64,000 nt of DNA from Streptomyces pacificus (GTDB lineage Bacteria; Actinomycetota; Actinomycetes; Streptomycetales; Streptomycetaceae), in the NCBI RefSeq assembly GCF_011766325.1, contig NZ_BLLG01000024.1, forward strand, positions 1-64,000, given 5' to 3'. The first letter of the stretch is position 1. Every line of letters starts with the position of its first letter. Under the pieces are notes generated by a model. The model was given only the letters and a program-made list of their open reading frames with translations, was not told the origin of the DNA and did not search any database. Positions 52,167-62,853 of the stretch are shown piece by piece. The translations under genes were made by a program, and so were the position numbers.

Positions 52167-53188
52167 GCACGTCCGAAGAACGTCCCCAAGCCGTGGACGT
52201 CCCGCTGATCCAGATCGGCGCCCGCGCCGCCGAAGAGCAGGGCTGCGGCGAGGACTGCGGCTGCGGCGACGAGGCGTACGAGTGCGGCCTGGACCCCGCC
52301 CTCGCCGCGCTCCTCGCCGCGTCCGGCCTCGACCCCGTGCAGGTCGAGGACATCGCGCACCTCGCCGTCGAGGAGGACCTGGACGGCGGCGTCGACGTGA
52401 CGACTGTCGCCACCGTCCCCGAGGACGCGGTGGCCACCGGCGACTTCACCGCCCGCGAAGCCGGCGTCGTCGCGGGCCTGCGCGTCGCCGAGGCGGTCCT
52501 CTCCATCGTCTGCGCCGACGCGTTCGAGGTCGAGCGCCATGTCGAGGACGGCGACCGCGTCGAGCCCGGCCGACGGCTCCTCTCCGTCACCGCCCGCACT
52601 CGGGACCTGCTCACGGGCGAGCGCAGCGCCCTCAACCTCCTGTGCCGCCTCTCGGGCATCGCCACCGCCACCCGGGCCTGGGCAGACGCGCTCGAGGGCA
52701 CCGGGGCGCGGGTGCGCGACACCCGGAAGACGACACCGGGCCTGCGCGCTCTGGAGAAGTACGCGGTGCGCTGCGGCGGCGGCGTCAACCACCGGATGTC
52801 GCTGTCCGACGCCGCCCTCGTCAAGGACAACCACGTGATCGCCGCGGGCGGGGTGGCCCAGGCGTTCACGGCGGTCCGGGAGACCCTGGCCGCGCTGGGC
52901 ACCCCCGGCCTGCCCGTCGAGGTGGAGGTCGACACCCTCCATCAGGTGCGCGAGGCCCTGGACGCCGGGGCGGACCTGGTCCTGCTGGACAACTTCACGC
53001 CCGCCGAGACCGCCGAGGCCGTCGCGATCACCGGGAAGCGGGCGGTGCTGGAGTCCTCGGGCCGGCTCACCCTGGCGAACGCGCGGGCCTATGCCGAGAC
53101 GGGCGTGGACTACCTCGCGGTCGGGGCGCTCACCCACTCCTCAGCGATCCTCGACATCGGTCTCGATCTGCGAGAGGCCGGGGTCTGA
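52163..53188 (+). CDS. nadC: nicotinate-nucleotide pyrophosphorylase (carboxylating)
   Basis: 341 residues from GTG 52163. The QPRTase core has EDLDGGVDVTTVATVPEDAVATGDF, LLTGERSALNLLCRLSGIATATRAW, RDTRKTTPGLRALEKYAVRCGGGVNHRMSLSDAALVKDNH and VLLDNFTPAETAEAV. It converts quinolinate and PRPP to nicotinate mononucleotide. Ahead of the core lies a ~45-residue extension with a tight cysteine cluster, Cys28, Cys32, Cys34 and Cys41 (GCGEDCGCGDEAYECG), absent from typical NadC and possibly metal binding. Confidence 0.96.
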   Translation: MSTSEERPQAVDVPLIQIGARAAEEQGCGEDCGCGDEAYECGLDPALAALLAASGLDPVQVEDIAHLAVEEDLDGGVDVTTVATVPEDAVATGDFTAREAGVVAGLRVAEAVLSIVCADAFEVERHVEDGDRVEPGRRLLSVTARTRDLLTGERSALNLLCRLSGIATATRAWADALEGTGARVRDTRKTTPGLRALEKYAVRCGGGVNHRMSLSDAALVKDNHVIAAGGVAQAFTAVRETLAALGTPGLPVEVEVDTLHQVREALDAGADLVLLDNFTPAETAEAVAITGKRAVLESSGRLTLANARAYAETGVDYLAVGALTHSSAILDIGLDLREAGV

Positions 53189-53192
53189 TCCG

Positions 53193-53990
53193 ATGCTGCT
53201 CACCATCGACGTCGGCAACACCTACACCGTCCTCGGCCTGTTCGACGGCGAGGACATCGTCGAGCACTGGCGCGTCTCCACCGACCCGCGCCGTACGGCC
53301 GACGAGCTGGCTGTGCTTCTCAACGGCCTGATGGGCATGCACCCGATGCTCGGCGATGAGCTGGGCGACGGGATCGAGGGCATCGCGATCTGCGCCACCG
53401 TGCCCTCCGTGCTCCACGAACTCCGCGAGGTCACCCGCCGCTACTACGGCGATGTGCCCGCGGTGCTGGTCGAGCCGGGCATCAAGACCGGGGTGCCGAT
53501 CATGATGGACAACCCGAAGGAGGTCGGCGCGGACCGCATCATCAACGCCGTCGCCGCCGTGGAGCTCTACGGAGGTCCGGCGATCGTCGTCGACCTCAGT
53601 ACGGCGACGACCTTCGACGCGGTCAGTGCGCGCGGCGAGTACGTGGGCGGTGTCATCGCTCCCGGCGTCGAGATCTCCGTCGAGGCGCTGGGCGTCAAGG
53701 GGGCCCAGCTCCGGAAGATCGAGCTGGCCCGCCCGCGCAGCGTGATCGGCAAGAACACGGTGGAGGCCATGCAGGCCGGCATCGTCTACGGCTTCGCGGG
53801 TCAGGTCGACGGCGTCGTGCAGCGCATGAAGCGCGAGCTGGCCGCCGACCCGGAGGACGTGACGGTGATCGCCACCGGGGGCCTGGCCCCGACGATCGTC
53901 GGTGAGTCCTCCGAGATCGACGAGCACGAGCCGTGGCTGACGCTGATGGGGCTGCGCCTGGTCTACGAGCGGAACGCCTCGCGTAGGTGA
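53193..53990 (+). CDS. coaX: type III pantothenate kinase
   Basis: 265 residues from ATG 53193. CoaX motifs are LLTIDVGNTYTVLGLFDG (phosphate-1), NPKEVGADRIINAVAA, IVVDLSTATTFDAVSARGEYVGGVIAPGVEIS and VTVIATGGLAP. It phosphorylates pantothenate in CoA synthesis and needs a monovalent cation. It starts 4 bases after nadC, so panC, nadB, nadC and coaX form one operon joining CoA and NAD synthesis. Confidence 0.96.
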   Translation: MLLTIDVGNTYTVLGLFDGEDIVEHWRVSTDPRRTADELAVLLNGLMGMHPMLGDELGDGIEGIAICATVPSVLHELREVTRRYYGDVPAVLVEPGIKTGVPIMMDNPKEVGADRIINAVAAVELYGGPAIVVDLSTATTFDAVSARGEYVGGVIAPGVEISVEALGVKGAQLRKIELARPRSVIGKNTVEAMQAGIVYGFAGQVDGVVQRMKRELAADPEDVTVIATGGLAPTIVGESSEIDEHEPWLTLMGLRLVYERNASRR

Positions 53991-54307
53991 ACCGCCGAGC
54001 GCCGCGCACGCCCCCGCACCCGGCGGCGGGCGGATGCCCGTCCCGGCCTCGGCGGCCGGCTGCGGGCCGGGACATCCTCTGGGGTCAGCGCGTGTCCTGC
54101 CGGCCAGGCGGGCGGCACCGCGCCCTTGTCCTGCGCTACCCCGCCCCCGTCGGCCGTCCCGCACGGCGCCCGCACCCGGCCGCCGAGGCGCCGTGCTCTG
54201 CTCTCCCGGAGCCGGCCCCGACCGGCGGACCCGCGTCGCATAGCACACGCCGCGCCGCGAATAGATGGTTAGGCGAAGTTTGTCCGATTAGCGCGTATCG
54301 TCGGTCC
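53991..54307. other. intergenic region, no gene recognised
   Basis: These 317 bases show no conserved frame. The right end is locally AT-richer (about 54255-54300, AATAGATGGTTAGGCGAAG) and probably contains the promoter of the next gene, which lacks a clear ribosome-binding site. Confidence 0.35.
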
Positions 54308-54943
54308 ATGCCCACGCCACACGGATCCCGCGGCGGCATGGCGTTCAGTGCGGACGAGCTGAGTGTGCTCCGCCGCGCTCTCGCCATCGCCCTCAATCCC
54401 GACCAGTCCCGTCGCTCCGACCGGAGTGACGTTCCCGGTGCGCCTGCAGTCCGGGAGTATCTGCGGCTCGCACAGTCCGTGGACGAGGCCCTCCGCGAGG
54501 CGGGCCGGCTGCGGGTCTTCCTGCTCGCCGACCTGGCGCGATACCGGAACGCCCTGCCCGGCTCCGCGAGCGGCTATCTGGAGCTCCTCCAGGAGGCCCT
54601 GGCCGCCGGTCACGAGCCGGCTCCCGAGGACGTCGCGGCCCTTCGCGCCCTGCGCCGCGCACCGCTTCCCGAGGCCCTCCCTGAGCCCTTCGGGGACGCG
54701 GCGGCCGAGGGGTGCGCACCCACCCGGGAGCCGGCGGCGGCCCCGTCGCGCGTACGGCTGCAGGCGCTGCCCGGTGGCCGCACCTCCGGCGGGGACAAGC
54801 AGGAACCCCGTCCGGCCGCTCCGAAGCCCGCCCGTCCGGCTCCCCGCCCGGACCGCCCGGACCGCCCGATCCCGACTCCGGGCGAGGTCTTCCCGCCGCG
54901 CCGCCGCCCGACGCCCCCACCGGAGAAGCGGGCGGCCGGATAG
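54308..54943 (+). CDS. conserved Streptomyces hypothetical protein
   Basis: 211 residues from ATG 54308. The N-terminal ~115 residues look folded and helical (FSADELSVLRRALAIALNPD, VREYLRLAQSVDEALREAGRLRVFLLADLARYRNALPGSASGYLELLQEALAAGHEPAPEDVAALRAL). The rest is Pro/Arg/Ala-rich and probably disordered. There is no known domain. The small membrane protein gene follows after 13 bases. Confidence 0.7.
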   Translation: MPTPHGSRGGMAFSADELSVLRRALAIALNPDQSRRSDRSDVPGAPAVREYLRLAQSVDEALREAGRLRVFLLADLARYRNALPGSASGYLELLQEALAAGHEPAPEDVAALRALRRAPLPEALPEPFGDAAAEGCAPTREPAAAPSRVRLQALPGGRTSGGDKQEPRPAAPKPARPAPRPDRPDRPIPTPGEVFPPRRRPTPPPEKRAAG

Positions 54944-54956
54944 CTACCCTGGGGGC

Positions 54957-55148
54957 ATGGACTACGTCGCCGCGCTCCTGCCCCCGGTCGTGATGGCCGT
55001 GTTCTTCACCGCCCTCGTCGTCACGATCGTGAAGAGTCAGGGCGGTCCCAACAAGGCCAAGGAGGACGCCGCCGTCGACGCGGCGATCGCCCGCGCGGAG
55101 GCTGCGGCAGGCCGGCCCGCCCCGTCGGACCGGCCTGCCGGCGCCTGA
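54957..55148 (+). CDS. small single-pass membrane protein
   Basis: 63 residues from ATG 54957, with a GGGGG stretch upstream. One hydrophobic helix (YVAALLPPVVMAVFFTALVVTIVKS) is followed by a charged, Ala-rich tail (KAKEDAAVDAAIARAEAAAG). Size and layout resemble small membrane proteins conserved in Streptomyces. The function is unknown. Confidence 0.6.
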   Translation: MDYVAALLPPVVMAVFFTALVVTIVKSQGGPNKAKEDAAVDAAIARAEAAAGRPAPSDRPAGA

Positions 55149-55278
55149 CGGCGGCCCGTACCGGCCGTCTGCCCCAGTCGTCGGTACCGGGCCCGCTGCG
55201 CCAGGCCCCCTGCATCGGCCGCCCGCAGGGCGTACGGTCCATCAGCACCGTACGTCCTTTTTTACGCCATAAGTATGT

Positions 55279-55299
55279 CAATGCCGGTCATTGCGGCAT
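55279..55299. promoter_or_regulatory. small dyads upstream of the BlaI-type repressor gene
   Basis: CAATG-CCGGT-CATTG (55279-55293) and ATGCCG...CGGCAT (55281-55286 and 55294-55299) overlap about 20-40 bases before the GTG at 55319. Repressors of this family often bind such dyads in their own promoters; the link here is positional only. Confidence 0.3.
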
Positions 55300-55318
55300 C
55301 TCCGACTATGGTGGCGAT

Positions 55319-55792
55319 GTGCCCCGCCAATTGGGAGAGCTCGAAGACGCCGTCATGACGCGCATCTGGCAATGGAACCGCCCGGTGACGGTGCGCGAAG
55401 TGCTGGAGGATCTCCAGCGGGAACGTTCCATCGCCTACACCACGGTCATGACCGTAATGGACAATCTCCATCAGAAGGGCTGGGTGCGCAGGGAAGTCGA
55501 AGGCCGCGCCTATCGATATACCGCGGTCTCCACCCGTGCCGCCTACTCCGCCGCACTGATGAACGAAGCCTGGTCGAAGAGCGACAACCCGGCCGCGGCC
55601 CTTGTCGCCTTCTTCGGCATGATGTCGCCGGAGCAGCGCCAGGCGCTGCGGGACGCGATCCGCGTCGTTCAGCGCGACCCGGCGCTACAGGATCCGGAGC
55701 CGGAGCGGGACGCGCCTTCGCAAGGGGCGGCGGACGGTCCTCCCGAACAGGATGGCGAGGGCGCCGACGGCGCGGAGGGCGCGGGGCGATAG
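55319..55792 (+). CDS. BlaI/MecI/CopY-family transcriptional repressor
   Basis: 157 residues from GTG 55319. The winged-helix Penicillinase_R domain reads PRQLGELEDAVMTRIWQWNRPVTVREVLEDLQRERSIAYTTVMTVMDNLHQKGWVRREVEGRAYRYTAVSTRAAY, with a helical dimerisation segment AFFGMMSPEQRQALRDAI and an acidic tail. Members are usually inactivated by a BlaR1-type protease, but no such gene lies beside it. No ribosome-binding site is obvious, so the mRNA may be nearly leaderless. Followed by the GNAT gene after 9 bases. Confidence 0.9.
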   Translation: MPRQLGELEDAVMTRIWQWNRPVTVREVLEDLQRERSIAYTTVMTVMDNLHQKGWVRREVEGRAYRYTAVSTRAAYSAALMNEAWSKSDNPAAALVAFFGMMSPEQRQALRDAIRVVQRDPALQDPEPERDAPSQGAADGPPEQDGEGADGAEGAGR

Positions 55793-55801
55793 CGTCCGCT
55801 C

Positions 55802-56341
55802 ATGTCGTCAGCCCAGTCGCTCGCCAATGCCGCAGCAAATGCCGTCACCGTCCGCCGGGCCAGGACGAGCGATGTTCCGGCCGTACGCCGGCTCGTGGAC
55901 CCGTACGTGAGCGAGGGCATCCTGCTCGACAAAGCGACCGTGACGCTTTACGAGGACATCCAGGAGTTCTGGGTCGCGGAACGCGGCGCGGACGCCCGGG
56001 TGGTCGGCTGCGGGGCCCTCCATGTGATGTGGGAAGACCTCGCGGAAGTCCGGACTCTCGCGGTCGACCCCCGGTTCAGGGGAGAAGGTGTGGGCCACCA
56101 TGTGCTGGGCAAGCTACTCCACACCGCCCGCTGGCTGGGAGTGCGGCGGGTATTCTGCCTGACCTTCGAAGTGGAGTTCTTCACGAAGCACGGGTTCGTG
56201 GAGATCGGCGAGGCTCCGGTCGACGGAGATGTCTACAGTGAGCTGCTGCGTTCCTATGACGAGGGCGTCGCCGAGTTCCTCGGTCTCGAACGGGTGAAGC
56301 CGAACACCTTGGGTAACAGCCGGATGCTTCTGCATCTGTGA
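55802..56341 (+). CDS. N-acetylglutamate synthase-like GNAT (amino-acid N-acetyltransferase)
   Basis: 179 residues from ATG 55802. The GNAT fold reads VTVRRARTSDVPAVRRLVDPYVSEGILLDKATVTLYEDIQEFWVAE, VVGCGALHVMWEDLAEVRTLAVDPRFRGEGVGHHVLGKLL (acetyl-CoA loop RGEGVG) and LTFEVEFFTKHGFVEIGE. The pattern agrees with the short ArgA-type synthases of actinobacteria (Rv2747-like), which make N-acetylglutamate for arginine synthesis. It lies directly downstream of the BlaI-type gene. Confidence 0.85.
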   Translation: MSSAQSLANAAANAVTVRRARTSDVPAVRRLVDPYVSEGILLDKATVTLYEDIQEFWVAERGADARVVGCGALHVMWEDLAEVRTLAVDPRFRGEGVGHHVLGKLLHTARWLGVRRVFCLTFEVEFFTKHGFVEIGEAPVDGDVYSELLRSYDEGVAEFLGLERVKPNTLGNSRMLLHL

Positions 56342-56513
56342 TCCCGCAGCGGCGGCGGGGGGAAGCGTGCCTCGGACGCGACACCGAACCCTATGTCCGA
56401 ATCGCGTATGTTTCCCGCGTCCCCGGGGTTCTGAACCTCTGCCGAGGGTTTGTGTTTTCCCGGGAAAAGCGGTTTCCTTTCCGCGTACTGCATTTTCGAT
56501 GAAAGGAAATCCG

Positions 56514-56852
56514 GTGGCACAGAAGGTTCAGGTCCTTCTTGTCGATGACCTCGACGGCGGCGAGGCGGACGAGACCGTGACGTTCGCGCTGGACGGCAAG
56601 ACCTACGAGATCGACCTCACCACCGCCAATGCGGACAGGCTCCGCGGTCTGCTGGAGCCGTACACCAAGGGCGGCCGGCGCACCGGCGGTCGTTCCTCGG
56701 CCGGCCGAGGAAAGGGCCGTGCCGCGTCCTCGACGGGTGGCAAGGACACCGCCGAGATCCGGAAGTGGGCCAAGGAGAACGGCTACAGCGTCAACGACCG
56801 CGGCCGCGTTCCCGCCGAGATCCGCGAGGCATACGAGAAGGCCAACGGCTGA
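56514..56852 (+). CDS. lsr2: nucleoid-associated xenogeneic silencer Lsr2
   Basis: 112 residues from GTG 56514 (GAAAGGAAA upstream). The N-terminal dimerisation domain is AQKVQVLLVDDLDGGEADETVTFALDGKTYEIDLTTANADRLRGLLEPYT. A basic Gly/Ser/Arg linker leads to the C-terminal AT-hook-like DNA-binding domain (IRKWAKENGYSVNDRGRVPAEIREAYEKANG, with the RGR loop). Lsr2 coats AT-rich DNA and silences specialised-metabolite and acquired genes in Streptomyces. Its 3' end overlaps the convergent SCO3374-like gene. Confidence 0.96.
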   Translation: MAQKVQVLLVDDLDGGEADETVTFALDGKTYEIDLTTANADRLRGLLEPYTKGGRRTGGRSSAGRGKGRAASSTGGKDTAEIRKWAKENGYSVNDRGRVPAEIREAYEKANG

Positions 56853-57505
56853 GCGCGTGTATGCGGCCCCGCCGCACCTGCACGCGCCAGTCGGGCCCGG
56901 TGGCAGGCGTTCGCCGCCGCGTCCACGAGCCGCACGAGATCGGGGGCGCCCCCTCCGCCCCCGACTCCGGTCCCCGATCCAGGGGCGGGGCGAGGCCCGG
57001 ACCAGGCTCCGGCACGCCCAGGCGCGCCGAGGGCCGGCGGTGACGGTTCCACCTCGCGCCCCGGTTTCGGGGGCCGCAGCCACACGGCGGCCCCCGGCGT
57101 CGCCCCGGCCGGGACGGCGTGTCCCGGGGGCGAGGGGGCGGGTACCGACCCGCCCCGCCCCAGGGCGCTCAGCTCCAGGCCGATCCCGCCCCACTCCAGC
57201 CAGTCGAGCAGCGCCGGCGGTTCCTCGGCAGCGCCTGCCGCGACCAGCAGCAGCACCCCGTCCCCCGCTCTCGCGACCGGCCCGGTGCGCACCGCGCCCC
57301 GCAGCAGAGCCCTTCCGGCGTCAGCCGGCAGCCCCAGAACGTCGAAGCGCAGACCGGTGATCAGCCGTACCGGTGGCCCGTCGGCCGCAGCCCGGCCGAG
57401 GCGTTCTCGTACCACCCCGCGCTGCCGCCATCGGACGGGATACGAGGTGCCGGGGGCTGAGGGACATGCCCAGGGAACCGCCGGGAGGACCGGTCGGTTG
57501 CGCAC
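56783..57505 (-). CDS. SCO3374-family protein of unknown function
   Basis: About 240 residues from GTG 57505. The core GPPVRLITGLRFDVLGLPADAGRALLRG, GVLLLVAAGAAEEPPALLDWLEWGGIGLELSALG, GAAVWLRPPKPGREVEPSPPAL and PDLVRLVDAAANACHRARLARA matches my recollection of the Streptomyces protein encoded between lsr2 and clpC (SCO3374). It vaguely resembles bifunctional primase-polymerase fold segments, but catalysis is unproven. The C-terminal 70 bases overlap the lsr2 3' end; a shorter natural end is not available in this frame. The start is uncertain. Confidence 0.65.
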   Translation of the reverse strand: MRNRPVLPAVPWACPSAPGTSYPVRWRQRGVVRERLGRAAADGPPVRLITGLRFDVLGLPADAGRALLRGAVRTGPVARAGDGVLLLVAAGAAEEPPALLDWLEWGGIGLELSALGRGGSVPAPSPPGHAVPAGATPGAAVWLRPPKPGREVEPSPPALGAPGRAGAWSGPRPAPGSGTGVGGGGGAPDLVRLVDAAANACHRARLARAGAAGPHTRAQPLAFSYASRISAGTRPRSLTL

Positions 57506-57896
57506 GGTCCGCAAACCGTCACCTTCGGTTTCGGTAAAGGGGTGACAGGGGCCTACGGGAGGGCGCAAGGATGTTCGCCCGTAGCTGAGGGAACCGGCGC
57601 ACGCCGCATGGAGTGTCGGTCCATACGGGTAAGACATCCCTAGTGGGGACGGGTGACACGCGGACCGAGGGGTCTCACGTTCGCCATCGGCGTACTGATG
57701 GCACGGGTAACTGCCTGGCCTGCGGGAACATCGTCTCGCACCATCGGGTTGGAGCATGTGTCGGCGTTCGGGGCAGGAGGCCAGAGACGGGTGTCGGCAG
57801 TTGGAATGAGCGGTCCCCGCTTGCGGGACTAAGCTGCGGAAGGACAGGGAGGGGATCGACCCCTAACTGACTGACCGCTCTGAGGAGCGATTAACG
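57506..57896 (+). promoter_or_regulatory. clpC upstream region with candidate operator
   Basis: 391 bases between the divergent SCO3374-like gene and clpC. The dyad GTCCCCGCTTGCGGGAC at 57813-57829 lies about 70 bases before the start codon, adjacent to CTAAGCT (57829-57835), which could be a -10. ClgR, the actinomycete activator of clp genes, binds CGC-spacer-GCG dyads, so this is a candidate site; the spacing differs from the usual consensus. GAGGAG at 57882-57887 is the ribosome-binding site. Confidence 0.45.
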
Positions 57897-60422
<2,526 letters not shown>

Positions 60423-60447
60423 GCGCCCCGGGCGCTCCTCCCGTACT

Positions 60448-60500
60448 CGCCGGAAGGGCGCTGCCCCGGACCCCAGGTCCGGGGCAGCGCCCTTCCGGCG
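60448..60500 (+). terminator. 25-bp perfect hairpin after clpC
   Basis: Arms 60448-60472 and 60476-60500 are exact complements (outer CGCCGGAAGG, inner CCCCGGACC) around a 3-base loop, 26 bases after the clpC stop. It is a strong intrinsic terminator, serving both clpC and the convergent dacB-like gene. Confidence 0.85.
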
Positions 60501-60648
60501 TAGCCCTGCGGGTGGCGGCAGGGGCCCGCGGGGTGTCCGCGCGGGGCCGATGATGCCGGTTTCCACGGCCGTACCGGCCGGTTTGGGACGTGGTCCCGTC
60601 ATGGCGCGTCCGGGTCCGGGTTCGGGTGGCCGCGGCGTGCCGGGTGGA

Positions 60649-62292
60649 TCAGCAGGTGCCCGGCTTCCGCCAGGTGCACTCGAGGTCCGCGGGGACCGGG
60701 CGGTGTCCGTTGCGCGGACCCGGCTCGACGGCCGCGGCGATCGCGCCGCCGGCCGTGTCGGAGCTGGCCAGGGTCACCACGATCGCGTCCTCGATGTCCT
60801 TCACGGAGGACGCGAGGTGGTTGTTGAGCACGATACTGAAGACGAGTCCGCGGCCGGCTGCGTCCTCCACGTACCCGGAGAGAGCCGAGGCGCCGGTGAG
60901 GGTACCGGTCTTGGCGCGGGCGCTCAGAGCCGCCGGGGTGTTGCACATCCGGGTGCGGAGGGTGCCGCCGACGGCGCGGTCGGGAGCGCAGGCGACGGGC
61001 AGGGAGGCGTGCCAGTCGGTGTACCAGGGGGCGTCTCGGACCGCCAGCAGCAGGTCGGCGAGCTGGTCGGCGGAGAAGGCGTTCATCCGTGACAGGCCGG
61101 AGCCGTCGACCTGGCGCAGCTTCGCCGTCTCGACGCCCTCCTCCCTCAGGTAGCGGTCGATGGCGGTGAGCCCCGCTCCCCAGGTGCCGCTTCCGGACGT
61201 CTCGTAGCCGATCGTCTTGGTCAGCGCCTCGGCGTGCATGTTGTTGGACAGCTTCATGAACGGGAGCAACAGCTTGCGCAGCGGCATGGAGCTGTGGGTC
61301 GCGAGGACCGTCGCGCCGGGCGGGGCCGGCCTGCCCAGCAGGGGGGTTCCGGCGAGGCGTACGCCCTGCTCGGCCAGGGCGGCGGCGAAGACGGCCGCCG
61401 CGTAGCCGGCGGGTTCCCAGACGGTGACCCATTCCTTGGTGGGCGGGCCGCCGACCGGGATTTCCCCGTCGACCACGAGGGTGTTGGTGCCGTGTGCGCG
61501 CTCGACGGTCAGGGTGTCGGCCCCTCCGGCGGGCGCGGTGCTGCCCTGGACGTCGACTCGCACATAGTCGTTCGGCGGAGTCAGCCGCACCGCCGGCCTG
61601 TCGCCGGGGGCGGCCCCGGGGGACACCTCCACGGCGACGGTGCCGGAGTCGTAGTCGGAGTCGGGAGCCACGGTCAGCGGCGAGATCTGGGCGGAGTAGT
61701 AGGACGACTCGTCGTCAGCGGCCCAGGAGCGGCCCAGACGCCGGGTGTCGAAGCGGGTGTCGTCGGCGATGAGGCGGCCGGTGACCCTGCGGACGCCCGA
61801 CTCCCGCAGCTGTGCGGCGAGGCGCCCGTAGTCGGAGGCCAGCGTGGTGGGGTCGCCCCCGCCGCGGAGGTACAGGTCCCCGTGCAGGACCGGACCGTCG
61901 CGGCGGCCCGTGGACAGCACGTCGGTACGGAACCGGTAGCCGGGGCCGAGCAGTTCCATCGCGGCGGCGGAGGTGGCGAGTTTCGTGTTGGACGCGGGCA
62001 TCAGCCGGACGCCGGCGTCGCGTTCGTAGAGCCGCTGCCCGGACGCGGCGTCGGCGACGACGACGCCCGCGGCACCGCCGTCCATCCGGGAGTCGGTGAG
62101 GATCGTGTCGATCGCCGCCTTGAGGCCGCTGGAGGACGGCCCGGCACCTGCGGGTGCGCTGCCGCCGCTCCAGGTGAGCGCGGCGGCGAGGCCGAGGACG
62201 AGCGGCCAGGTCCGGGGGCGGTGGATCCCGCGGCGGAAGAGGTCGCGGCTCGGGTGCCCGCTGCGGTCGGGACTCATCACGGGTCTGCTCAT
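60649..62292 (-). CDS. D-alanyl-D-alanine carboxypeptidase/endopeptidase (PBP4-type, second copy)
   Basis: 547 residues from ATG 62292 (ATG 62277 is possible). The signal sequence is around 28-50 (TWPLVLGLAAALTWSGGSAPAGA). The S13 domain has PASNTKLATSAAAMELLG (Ser-x-x-Lys), LSNNMHAEALTKTIGYE (SxN) and RAKTGTLTGASALSGYV (KTG), with the large insert domain between them (LYLRGGGDPTTLASDYGRLA, FDTRRLGRSWAADDESSYYSAQISPLTV) that is shorter in the enzyme at 24247. It acts on peptidoglycan outside the membrane. It ends with TWRKPGTC, a terminal Cys that is unusual. Confidence 0.93.
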   Translation of the reverse strand: MSRPVMSPDRSGHPSRDLFRRGIHRPRTWPLVLGLAAALTWSGGSAPAGAGPSSSGLKAAIDTILTDSRMDGGAAGVVVADAASGQRLYERDAGVRLMPASNTKLATSAAAMELLGPGYRFRTDVLSTGRRDGPVLHGDLYLRGGGDPTTLASDYGRLAAQLRESGVRRVTGRLIADDTRFDTRRLGRSWAADDESSYYSAQISPLTVAPDSDYDSGTVAVEVSPGAAPGDRPAVRLTPPNDYVRVDVQGSTAPAGGADTLTVERAHGTNTLVVDGEIPVGGPPTKEWVTVWEPAGYAAAVFAAALAEQGVRLAGTPLLGRPAPPGATVLATHSSMPLRKLLLPFMKLSNNMHAEALTKTIGYETSGSGTWGAGLTAIDRYLREEGVETAKLRQVDGSGLSRMNAFSADQLADLLLAVRDAPWYTDWHASLPVACAPDRAVGGTLRTRMCNTPAALSARAKTGTLTGASALSGYVEDAAGRGLVFSIVLNNHLASSVKDIEDAIVVTLASSDTAGGAIAAAVEPGPRNGHRPVPADLECTWRKPGTC

Positions 62293-62853
62293 GCCACAGG
62301 AGGATGGCGGAGAGGCACGAGGGCCGGAAGGAGGCGTGCGCGGCGCCCGTGCGGTCGAGCCGTTCGGGCGCTCGGTGGGACCTGGCGGGAAGGGCCGTGC
62401 AGTCCCGGAGGGGAGCGGGAAACGGAAGGGCGGGACTTTGGTCCTGAAACGGAAGGTCCTAGGTCCCGTCGGCCGTGACAAGGCGCACAGGCGATTGCGG
62501 GCCTACTAGCCGGCCTAGGGGAGGTGGCGGGCCGCTTGTGCCGTGCTCGGGCCCTTCAGGGCCTGATTCCAGGACCTGAGAGCCCGGTGCGGCCGCGGCC
62601 GGGCCCCCACGGCATATCCGCACTACCCTCCACCTGCTGATAAACCCGCCTTCATCCCATGATGTCCGGCAATGCGGGAGTGGAGGGCCCTGCGGTGTCA
62701 AGGGCCCCGCTCACAGGGCCCCATCTACGACGAGATGTCGTAGATGGGGTGTTTGAGCCGGCTTGGGGGTCCGGGTTACCAAGGTGCTCGTGCTGCCCCG
62801 GTGCTCAGGCGCCGGGTCGCTTCATGTCCCACAAGCCCGGAGGTTCTCCCCGC
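62293..62853. promoter_or_regulatory. intergenic region with leader hairpin before the M23 peptidase gene
   Basis: 561 bases between divergent cell-wall genes. A perfect 13-base stem (CCCCATCTACGAC at 62719-62731 and its complement at 62737-62749, loop GAGAT) is followed by TGTTTG, about 105 bases before the peptidase start. Three GGGCCC boxes occur at 62686-62722. It may be a leader attenuator or an RNA-based switch. I do not see ydaO riboswitch sequence, and the rest has no gene. Confidence 0.5.

Noticed and set aside
62513..62853. ydaO (c-di-AMP) riboswitch before the M23 peptidase gene
   Set aside because: The leader has a hairpin but none of the conserved ydaO sequence blocks I would expect to recognise.
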